DNA of 5,008 bases, taken from Candidatus Firestoneibacteriota bacterium. GTDB lineage: Bacteria; Oederibacteriota; JAAXVQ01. The notes under the pieces are model-generated. The model was not told where the DNA came from and ran no database searches. It saw nothing but the letters and a program-made list of their open reading frames with translations. Where the stretch lies: assembly GCA_013335425.1 (NCBI GenBank), contig JAAXVQ010000185.1:1-5008 (forward strand), in the 5' to 3' direction. Made by a program: the position numbers and the translations under genes. This document shows, one piece after another, positions 1 through 4,676 of the stretch. Within the stretch, counting starts at the first letter, position 1; each line of letters begins with the position of its first letter.

Positions 1-60
1 TCTTTTTAAGTACTGAATTCGAAGGGGGAAGGCACCAGGGGCGGGTGGATAAAATTCTAA

Positions 61-109
61 GAACTAAGAACTAAGAACTAAGAACCAAGAACCAAGAACC
101 AAGAACCAA
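61..109. repeat. Heptamer tandem repeat, 7 units (GAACTAA x3, GAACCAA x4)
   Basis: Seven perfect-length 7-bp units lie head to tail: three GAACTAA (61-81) followed by four GAACCAA (82-109). A degenerate unit, ATTCTAA (54-60), may precede them. The first three units put a TAA in each plus-strand frame (65, 72, 79), so no plus-strand translation can cross the tract. The minus strand reads through it without stops. Short tandem heptanucleotide arrays are known from intergenic DNA of several bacteria, for example the STRR repeats of cyanobacteria. The rest of 1-114 shows no gene, promoter or terminator that I can support. Confidence 0.95.
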
Positions 110-114
110 CCGCA

Positions 115-360
115 ATGGAAATTCAGAGAAAATTTCTGAAAGATGCTGAAAAGATTAGCTTTGACCTGGATCACAGGCGAAAGCTGGAACATAATATTTC
201 CAGGTATAATGTAAATGTCCTGAAAGGTAAACAGCAGTTCAGCGACCTGGAGCTGGCCAGGAAAAAGGCAGCCAACCTGAAACATAAGATCCTTAATGAT
301 CTTGACAAATACCTGATTGAATTCGAGCTGAATTTTCAGAAAAACGGCGGGAAGGTGATT
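115..360 (+). pseudogene. lutB: 5' fragment of lutB-like gene (lactate utilisation iron-sulfur protein), truncated
   Basis: Codons 1-82 match my recollection of the N-terminal region of LutB/YkgF proteins, which take part with LutA and LutC in oxidising L-lactate to pyruvate. Recognisable pieces are FLKDAEKISFDLDHRRKLEH (7-26), KGKQQFSDLELARKKAANLK (37-56) and LDKYLIEFELNFQKNGGKVI (63-82). In the family the last piece normally continues with Trp-Ala and the rest of the LUD domain; here it stops abruptly. The ferredoxin-type cysteine motifs near the LutB C-terminus are missing. GC over 121-360 is about 40% (97 of 240) against about 60% in the next 240 bases, and the wording is closest to Bacteroidota homologues. 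No clear Shine-Dalgarno sequence precedes the ATG, which is common in Bacteroidota. Family assignment is from memory of conserved wording, without an alignment. Confidence 0.7.
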
Positions 361-864
361 GCGACGGAATTGACGGCTGCCGATCGGACCTTGCGCCGCA
401 AACTTCACCAGACCGTGGCGCGCGTGACCGAGGACTTGGATCACGACTTTAAGTTCAACACGGCCATTGCCGGCATGATGGAATTGGTCAATGACCTGAC
501 GTCGCTGCCGGAGAACATTCATGCCTCGGTGCTGCGGGAGGTGGGCGTGAACCTGGCCAAACTCTGCGCGCCGTTTTTTCCGCACTTGGCCGAGGAACTT
601 TGGGAAGCCTTGGGGAACGCCCCTTCGGTGTTTGGTCAGAGCTGGCCCAAGTGGGACAAGGCCGTGGCCACGGAAGAAAGCGTCACGGTGGTGGTGCAGG
701 TCAACGGAAAGTTGCGCAGCAAGCTGGACGTGGCGGCCCAGACCCCGCAGGAAACGCTCACGGCCATGGCCTTGGCAGACCCCAAGGTGATCGCCGCAGC
801 CGAAGGGCGGGAGCCGAAAAAAATCATCGTGGTGCCGGACAAACTGGTGAATGTGGTGTTTTGA
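115..864 (+). CDS. leuS: Chimeric ORF: LutB-like N-terminus joined in frame to C-terminal part of leucyl-tRNA synthetase
   Basis: The 249-residue frame opens at an ATG with an in-frame TAA at 79-81 and ends at TGA 862-864. Residues from about 88 to 249 are the end of a leucyl-tRNA synthetase, the enzyme that charges tRNA-Leu in the cytoplasm. The anticodon-binding helical domain begins at ADRTLRRKLHQTVARVTEDL and includes FNTAIAGMMELVNDL (114-128). The family block PFFPHLAEELWEALG lies at 153-167. The C-terminal tRNA-binding domain has VQVNGKLRSKLDV (194-206) and the typical ending KKIIVVPDKLVNVVF. The Rossmann catalytic core, HIGH and KMSKS motifs and editing domain are all absent, so this piece cannot aminoacylate tRNA. 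Residues 1-82 are unrelated and resemble the start of LutB. A full synthetase has more than 800 residues. I read the frame as the 3' end of a once-intact leuS spliced to foreign DNA. The LeuRS identity is very secure; a real fusion protein is unlikely. Confidence 0.85.
   Translation: MEIQRKFLKDAEKISFDLDHRRKLEHNISRYNVNVLKGKQQFSDLELARKKAANLKHKILNDLDKYLIEFELNFQKNGGKVIATELTAADRTLRRKLHQTVARVTEDLDHDFKFNTAIAGMMELVNDLTSLPENIHASVLREVGVNLAKLCAPFFPHLAEELWEALGNAPSVFGQSWPKWDKAVATEESVTVVVQVNGKLRSKLDVAAQTPQETLTAMALADPKVIAAAEGREPKKIIVVPDKLVNVVF
350..372. other. Composition and homology breakpoint (LutB-like to LeuRS)
   Basis: GC jumps from about 40% to about 60% at this point. Protein similarity also changes family, from LutB-like up to codon 82 (358-360) to LeuRS by about codons 88-91. 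There are no terminal inverted repeats, target-site duplications, att-like repeats or integrase remnants near the join, so a mobile-element insertion is not supported. The plain join in mid-gene on both sides is what a misassembly or a cloning or amplification chimera would give. Confidence 0.75.
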
Positions 865-890
865 AATTGAGGCGTGATAAAGGTTTCACC

Positions 891-922
891 GCCAATGCGC
901 CAAGATGCCAAGGAAACCAAGA
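891..922 (+). repeat. Short imperfect GCCAA-type tandem repeats between leuS and lptE
   Basis: GCCAATGC, GCCAAGAT and GCCAAGGA stand in an 8-bp register (891-914), followed by a weaker AACCAAGA copy (915-922). They lie in the 128-bp gap between leuS and lptE. Just upstream, GGCGTGA (871-877) and TCACCGCC (886-893) can form an imperfect hairpin with one bulged C, but there is no T-run after it, so I do not call a terminator. Similar CGCCAAGG-type strings occur in intergenic DNA of many environmental genomes, as far as I recall. No promoter is evident in the gap, so lptE may be read from upstream. Confidence 0.5.
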
Positions 923-992
923 CGGGCGAAGGAACCTGTGGACAAGAATGGTTCGGCAGGAAAGCACGAGAAATCATCCGGGGGGTGTGTTG

Positions 993-1520
993 ATGAAAAA
1001 ACCTGCAATGATGAAAATGATGGCGGTGATGGTATTGGGTTTTAGTCTGGCAGCACTTTCGGCCTGCACGGACGTGGCGATTCGTCCGGGGATGCCCTCC
1101 TATATGAGCAAGATCGCCATACCGACGTTTCAGAACCGGACCGGTCAGCCCAACTTGGAAAACGAAATGACGCAACAGTTCAACCAGGACTTTATGGTCG
1201 ACGGGCGTTTGGAAATCACGGACCCGGACAAAGCCAACGCGCTCTTGTTGGGAACGGCGGTAACCTACCAACTGGAGCCGCTGTTGATGGACGTGCACAA
1301 CACGCCGCAACAGTACAAGATGCGCATCATCCTTTACCTGGCGTTAAAAGACGTCAAAGCCGGGAAGAACCTATGGGTGGAGGAAAAGTTTGAGGACTCC
1401 ACCACCTACTACGTGGCCAACAACCTGAACGTGCCGCCGGAGAACGAGCAGGATGCGCGCAAACGCCTTATCCAGCAGCTCAGCCGCCGCTTGATCGCAC
1501 GCGTGATCGAGGGCTTTTAG
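993..1520 (+). CDS. lptE: LPS-assembly lipoprotein LptE
   Basis: The 175-residue product resembles LptE, the outer-membrane lipoprotein that plugs and supports the LptD barrel delivering lipopolysaccharide to the cell surface. A lipoprotein signal peptide is plain: MKKPAMMKMM, then a hydrophobic run, then the lipobox LSAC with Cys25 as the lipidated residue. The mature part begins CTDVAIRPGMPSYMSKIAIP and carries family-like features: IAIPTFQNRTGQPNLENEMT (a conserved 'IPxFxNxTxxxxLE' pattern), F..DGRLEI, then A..LLLGTAVTYQLEPL and a beta-rich stretch ending in LW. The start ATG has GGGGGG at 980-985, seven bases upstream. The open frame extends further upstream only as a shadow of leuS. The stop TAG shares its last base with the GTG of holA, implying translational coupling, as in leuS-lptE-holA clusters of other Gram-negatives. 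The LptE family is divergent, so the call rests on signal peptide, motif, size and neighbours. Confidence 0.85.
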   Translation: MKKPAMMKMMAVMVLGFSLAALSACTDVAIRPGMPSYMSKIAIPTFQNRTGQPNLENEMTQQFNQDFMVDGRLEITDPDKANALLLGTAVTYQLEPLLMDVHNTPQQYKMRIILYLALKDVKAGKNLWVEEKFEDSTTYYVANNLNVPPENEQDARKRLIQQLSRRLIARVIEGF

Positions 1521-2557
1521 TGGCCAAGAAGCGGATTTACTATTCCGAGTTTCGGCGGAGCCTGGAGAGTGAAGCGCTCAAACCCGTGTATTTGTTCTCG
1601 GGCGCCGAGACGTTTTTAAAGGAAGAGGGCGTGGCGGCTGTGATGGACAAAGCCGTACCTGCGGCCGAGCGCAGCCTGAATCTGGAGATCCTTTATGCGG
1701 GGGACGTGACCGGGCAGGATGTGCGGGAACGCGCCCTGACGCTGCCTTTTTTTACTTCGCACCGCGGCATTGTGGTGCGGCAGGTGGAGAAGTGGAAGGC
1801 CGGGGACGTCAAGGCGTTGGCCGAATACCTGCAGAACCCTTCGCAGGACACCACGCTGGTTTTGTCTTCGCAAGACGAGCGCTTGAAATCCGAAGGCTGG
1901 AACGCCGTGGCCGCTCTGGCTTATCATGTGGAGTGTTATCCGCTTTTCGACAACCAGGTGCCGGATTGGGTTGAGCGCCGCGGCCGCGAGCATGGGAAGC
2001 GCATTTCCCACGGCGCGGTCCAGTTGCTCATTGAACTCGCGGGGCAGAGCCTGGCGGATCTGGACAACGAGCTGGGGAAACTGGCCAGTTACGTGGGGCC
2101 GCGCGAAACCATCACCGACGAGGACGTGCGCGCCGCGGCGGGGCATTTGCGCGAGGAAACGATTTTTGATTTGAACCTGGCCTTGGGGCGCAAGAATTAC
2201 CGTGAGGCCGTGCGCTTGGCCGCGGCCCTGATGGAAGAAGGCGCCAATGCGCCCCAGACGTTGGCGGCCGTGGCTTGGCACTTCCGCTCGCTTTATGCGG
2301 AACGCCTGAAGGTCGAAGCCGGGGAGCCTATGGACCGGGTGCTGGTAGGCGTGCGCAACCCCCAAGCCCGGCAGGAACGCGCCGAACAGCTAAGGCAGAT
2401 GAATATGTCGGATTTCCCGGACATGGTTAAAAATTTGAGGGAATTGGACGAGAACGTGAAAACCGGACAAGGGCACTGGGATTTGTTGTTGCTGTTGAAG
2501 ATGCTGCAATGGCAAAGACGTGATGCGTCCCAGGCTGTACGGGCGGTATCAAGATAA
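1520..2557 (+). CDS. holA: DNA polymerase III, delta subunit (clamp loader)
   Basis: The 345-residue protein matches the delta subunit, the clamp-loader 'wrench' that opens the beta sliding clamp during replication; E. coli HolA has 343 residues. The N-terminal AAA+-like domain starts with LKPVYLFSGAETFLKEEGV (20-38). As expected for delta, it has no functional Walker A motif. Other family landmarks are KW..GDVKALAEYLQNPS..TTLVL (91-115) and VPDWVERRGREHGKRIS (147-163). Then come LIELAGQSLADLDNELGKL (170-188), ITDEDV (198-203) and IFDLNLAL (215-222). The C-terminal helical collar domain follows, with WHFRSLYAERLK (253-264). The start is GTG, overlapping the lptE stop by one base, with GAGGG at 1509-1513 and a six-base spacer. 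The stop TAA (2555-2557) runs into the A-tract of the convergent rpsT terminator, so the two 3' ends almost touch. Confidence 0.95.
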   Translation: MAKKRIYYSEFRRSLESEALKPVYLFSGAETFLKEEGVAAVMDKAVPAAERSLNLEILYAGDVTGQDVRERALTLPFFTSHRGIVVRQVEKWKAGDVKALAEYLQNPSQDTTLVLSSQDERLKSEGWNAVAALAYHVECYPLFDNQVPDWVERRGREHGKRISHGAVQLLIELAGQSLADLDNELGKLASYVGPRETITDEDVRAAAGHLREETIFDLNLALGRKNYREAVRLAAALMEEGANAPQTLAAVAWHFRSLYAERLKVEAGEPMDRVLVGVRNPQARQERAEQLRQMNMSDFPDMVKNLRELDENVKTGQGHWDLLLLLKMLQWQRRDASQAVRAVSR

Positions 2558-2591
2558 AAAAAGTAGGGGCGTATTGCCATACGCCCCTACT
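2556..2591 (-). terminator. Intrinsic terminator of rpsT: perfect 13-bp palindrome plus U-tract
   Basis: AGTAGGGGCGTAT (2562-2574) and ATACGCCCCTACT (2579-2591) are exact reverse complements around a TGCC loop. Seven A residues at 2556-2562 give a U-run directly after the stem on the minus strand, just downstream of the rpsT stop. On the plus strand the hairpin follows holA but has no T-run behind it, so it would stop plus-strand transcripts poorly, though it may protect the holA mRNA 3' end. The A-tract overlaps the holA stop codon. The GTAGGGGCG...CGCCCCTAC core resembles a dispersed palindrome seen in many environmental genomes, so this may be a repeat adopted as a terminator. Confidence 0.85.
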
Positions 2592-2611
2592 GGAAATTGG
2601 CTATTTATTAT

Positions 2612-2875
2612 TTAAGCGGCTTTGGCGGCTGCGGGTTTTTTGGTCTTGGTCAGGCGTGATTTGTAACGGGAACCGGTGTTAATGTGGATATAGCCGTTTT
2701 GAATGGCCTTATCGATGACTTTGATGGTTTCCTTCAACGCGGCTTCTTTGGCTTCGCCGGTGGTGGTGCGGGCTTTACGCACGGAGGTACGCAGGGTTGC
2801 GATGGCTTGGCGGTTGCGCAACCGGCGAGTCTTCGTACGGCGCACATCTTTAATGGACGACTTGATTCTAGGCAT
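2612..2875 (-). CDS. rpsT: 30S ribosomal protein S20
   Basis: S20 binds 16S rRNA early in assembly of the small ribosomal subunit. From the ATG at 2875 the product has 87 residues, the usual size. It begins MPRIKSSIKDVRRTKTRRLR, like the MPxIKSAxKRxR opening of the family. It continues with a long basic helix, KVIDKAIQNGYIHINTGSRY and KSRLTK, and ends in a Lys/Ala-rich tail. The start is not certain. An in-frame TTG at 2882-2884 adds three residues (MPF) and sits three bases after a GGGGG run (2888-2892). The ATG lies twelve bases from the same run, a long spacing. E. coli rpsT is known to start with UUG, which matters for its autoregulation, so TTG deserves weight. I keep the ATG because it gives the family-like N-terminus. 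The gene is a single-gene unit on the opposite strand to its neighbours, with its own promoter and terminator. Confidence 0.95.
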   Translation of the reverse strand: MPRIKSSIKDVRRTKTRRLRNRQAIATLRTSVRKARTTTGEAKEAALKETIKVIDKAIQNGYIHINTGSRYKSRLTKTKKPAAAKAA

Positions 2876-2884
2876 AAAAGGCAA

Positions 2885-2906
2885 AAACCCCCTTCAAAGG
2901 TGGTTT
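2885..2906 (-). promoter_or_regulatory. Leader hairpin that pairs the rpsT Shine-Dalgarno sequence
   Basis: Read on the minus strand, AAACC-A-CCT can pair with AGG-G-GGTTT: five base pairs, one A-G mismatch, three more pairs and a four-base loop (TTGA). The paired 3' arm contains the GGGGG that serves as the only plausible ribosome binding site for rpsT. A second, weaker stem upstream (TCGGG on the plus strand at 2906-2910 with CCCGA at 2926-2930) shares an edge with it. Translational feedback by S20 on its own mRNA is established in E. coli; that this hairpin does the same job is inference. Confidence 0.45.
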
Positions 2907-2949
2907 CGGGATGTTCAAGGAAAACCCCGATACAGAATGAAAACGCGCA

Positions 2950-2978
2950 ACTTTAGCATGCAGGCCGGGGTTTGTCAA
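2950..2978 (-). promoter_or_regulatory. Sigma-70-type promoter for rpsT
   Basis: On the minus strand a perfect -35 box TTGACA (2973-2978) is followed by a 17-base spacer and a -10 box TAAAGT (2950-2955, four of six consensus bases). Transcription would begin near 2943, giving a leader of about 67 bases before the ATG. The strong -35 and ideal spacing fit a highly expressed ribosomal protein gene. The promoter lies inside the 134-bp divergent gap shared with murJ. Confidence 0.75.
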
Positions 2979-3009
2979 ACGAAAATCAGGTTAATAATGA
3001 GGTAACGGC

Positions 3010-4617
3010 ATGACGCAAAACCGCAAGTTGGCCAAAACCGCCGGGATGATTTCCGCGCTGACCATGGTTTCCCGCATCTTCGGCTATATCCGCGACGGCA
3101 TTGGGGGCGCCATCTTGGGGGCGGGTATGGCCAACGACGCCTACTTGGCGGCGTTCCGCATCCCCAACCTGCTCCGCGATCTTTTTGCCGAGGGGGCGCT
3201 TTCCTCGGCGTTTGTGCCCACCTTTACCAAAACTCAGGTTCAAGACGGGCAGGTCCGGGCTTGGCGTTTGGTCTCGGTGGTCATCAACTTCGCGCTGGTC
3301 ATCATGCTGGGCTTAATCGTAGCTGGGGAAATATGGACGCCGGGGCTGGTGCGCATCATTGTACCGGGTTTCGGCGCCGTGCCGGAAAAATGGCAACTGA
3401 CCATCCTGCTGACCCGCATCCTGCTGCCGTTTTTGGCGTTTGTCAGCCTAGCGGCCGTGTTCATGGGCATCTTAAACTCCAACGAACGCTTCGGCATTCC
3501 CGCGTTTGCCCCGGTAATGTTCAACCTTTCCATGATCGTCTCGGGTTTGATGACCCTGCCCATGATGCAGGTGCCCGAGCAACAGGTTGTGTGGTGGGCC
3601 TGGGGTGCGCTTCTTGGCGGACTTTTCCAAATGGCGGTCCAGATCCCCTCAGTCTGGAAACTGGGCTACCGCTGGTCCTGGACTCTGGACTGGAAGGACC
3701 CGGGCTTGCGCCGGATCGTCAAGCTCATGGGTCCGGCCGTGCTGGGGCTTTCCGTGACTCAGATCAATTTGTTCGTCAACACCATCATCGCTTCGTACCT
3801 GCCCGAAGGTTCGGTGACTTATCTTTACTACGGCAACCGGCTCATGCAACTGCCCTTGGGTGTTTTCGGCGTGGCCATTGCCACAGCCCTGCTCCCGATT
3901 TCCGCCGGGCATTTGGCGCGCGGGGAAAAAGCGGAGTTTACCAAGACCCTGTCTTTCGGCCTACGCCTTTTGTTTGTCATTACCGTGCCTGCGGCCGTGG
4001 GCATCATGGTCTTGTCCGAACCCATCAACCGCCTGCTGTTTGAGTACGGGCGCTTTACCCCAGAAGCGGTGCGGGCCGTGGCCTATGCCAGCGTTCTGTA
4101 CACCTTAGGGTTGGTGGCGTATGCCGGGGTGAAAGTTGTGGTGCCCACCTTCTATGCGCTCAATGACGCCAAAACGCCTTTAGTAGCGGCAGCGTTGGCC
4201 GTGAGCGTCAACATCGGGCTCAACCTGGCGCTCATGCGTCCCTGGGGTTATAAGGGGATCGCCCTGGCCACGGCTTTGGCGGCTTTTGTCAATTTCGGCT
4301 TTCTGATGGTTAAACTCAGGCAGCGCGTCGGTGCTCTCGACGGCAAGCGCATCGCCAATTCCCTGGGGCGGGTTATTTTGGCTTCGGCGGCCATGGGTTG
4401 GCTCATCTGGGCCGGGAGCCGGGGCTGGCTGCCGGGAGCCGGGGAGCATGTGCCTCGCAGCGTGATGGCGTTGAAAGTATTCGCACTCATCGGCTTCGGC
4501 GGAGTTTCGTATCTCGCGTTTGGCTGGTTTTTCAAGATCCCGGAGCAAAAACGGGTGCTGGATCTGGTGCGGGCCAAGGTGGGGTTGGGAGGAACGCGGG
4601 AACCTTGGATTGAGTAG
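3010..4617 (+). CDS. murJ: Lipid II flippase MurJ (MviN family)
   Basis: MurJ moves lipid-linked peptidoglycan precursor (lipid II) across the inner membrane to the periplasmic face. The 535-residue protein, near the usual 510-530, is a polytopic membrane protein of the MOP exporter superfamily. Hydrophobic segments repeat along its whole length, for example at about 85-108, 131-156, 194-212, 318-336, 360-382, 389-408 and 484-508, as expected for 14 helices. The N-terminal signature is intact: SRIFGYIRDG (21-30), GMANDAYLAAFRIPNLLRDL (39-58), FAEGALSSAFVP (59-70). Arg22, Arg28, Asp43 and Arg56 align with E. coli Arg18, Arg24, Asp39 and Arg52. YYGNRLMQLPLGVFGVAIAT (273-292) holds Arg277, matching essential Arg270; Asn276 replaces E. 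coli Asp269, which I believe is common outside Proteobacteria. The ATG has TGAGG at 2998-3002 with a seven-base spacer. The gene diverges from rpsT; no clear promoter of its own is visible. Confidence 0.97.
   Translation: MTQNRKLAKTAGMISALTMVSRIFGYIRDGIGGAILGAGMANDAYLAAFRIPNLLRDLFAEGALSSAFVPTFTKTQVQDGQVRAWRLVSVVINFALVIMLGLIVAGEIWTPGLVRIIVPGFGAVPEKWQLTILLTRILLPFLAFVSLAAVFMGILNSNERFGIPAFAPVMFNLSMIVSGLMTLPMMQVPEQQVVWWAWGALLGGLFQMAVQIPSVWKLGYRWSWTLDWKDPGLRRIVKLMGPAVLGLSVTQINLFVNTIIASYLPEGSVTYLYYGNRLMQLPLGVFGVAIATALLPISAGHLARGEKAEFTKTLSFGLRLLFVITVPAAVGIMVLSEPINRLLFEYGRFTPEAVRAVAYASVLYTLGLVAYAGVKVVVPTFYALNDAKTPLVAAALAVSVNIGLNLALMRPWGYKGIALATALAAFVNFGFLMVKLRQRVGALDGKRIANSLGRVILASAAMGWLIWAGSRGWLPGAGEHVPRSVMALKVFALIGFGGVSYLAFGWFFKIPEQKRVLDLVRAKVGLGGTREPWIE
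4411..4444 (+). repeat. 14-bp direct repeat inside murJ
   Basis: GCCGGGAGCCGGGG occurs at 4411-4424 and exactly again at 4431-4444. The 20-base period is not a multiple of three, so the two copies are read in different frames, as AGSRG and PGAG. They encode a short Gly-rich loop between late membrane segments. It is probably a local slippage or low-complexity duplication in a loop under weak constraint. Confidence 0.8.
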
Positions 4618-4626
4618 AACAAAGAC

Positions 4627-4654
4627 TAGAAAATAGAGAGTAGAGAGTAGATTA
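4627..4654. repeat. Heptamer tandem repeat, 4 units (TAGAGAG type)
   Basis: Four units in 7-bp register each begin with TAGA: TAGAAAA (4627), TAGAGAG (4634), TAGAGAG (4641) and TAGATTA (4648). The tract starts ten bases after the murJ stop and ends 22 bases before the ogt start. Each unit opens with TAG, so all three plus-strand frames are closed. The 59-bp murJ-ogt gap shows no hairpin terminator, so the two genes could be cotranscribed. Confidence 0.8.
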
Positions 4655-4676
4655 GAAGAAAGGGCGTTTTTAGGGA

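Noticed and set aside
61..109. CRISPR-like repeats
   Set aside because: The units are 7 bp, contiguous, without spacers and with no cas genes nearby.
64..585. Minus-strand 173-codon frame ending in repeated WFLVLGS
   Set aside because: The repeated ending is only the translation of the heptamer array, and the remainder is antisense to the LutB/LeuRS frame.
115..864. A genuine new two-domain enzyme
   Set aside because: Both halves are cut inside known domains, GC changes abruptly at the join and leuS is essential. A chimeric join is the simpler reading, though reads are needed to settle it.
600..1520. Long open frame giving a 306-residue protein ending in LptE
   Set aside because: Its first 131 codons overlap leuS in another frame and have shadow-like Arg/Gly-rich composition. 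The lipoprotein signal peptide and ribosome site place the real start at 993.
1616..2365. 249-codon minus-strand open frame antisense to holA
   Set aside because: It is a high-GC shadow frame with no recognisable domain, rich in His, Gln and Arg, and lies entirely inside the well-supported holA.
2972..2998. TTGTCA ... AATAAT as a murJ promoter
   Set aside because: The spacer is only 15 bases and the -10 box touches the ribosome site, so transcription would start after it.
2684..3005. Plus-strand open frames across rpsT and its promoter
   Set aside because: They are antisense to a confident ribosomal protein gene and cross its promoter and leader, with no protein family features.
3261..4043. 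260-codon plus-strand frame inside murJ
   Set aside because: It is offset from murJ with His/Gly/Arg-rich composition typical of a shadow. MurJ motifs are continuous in the other frame.
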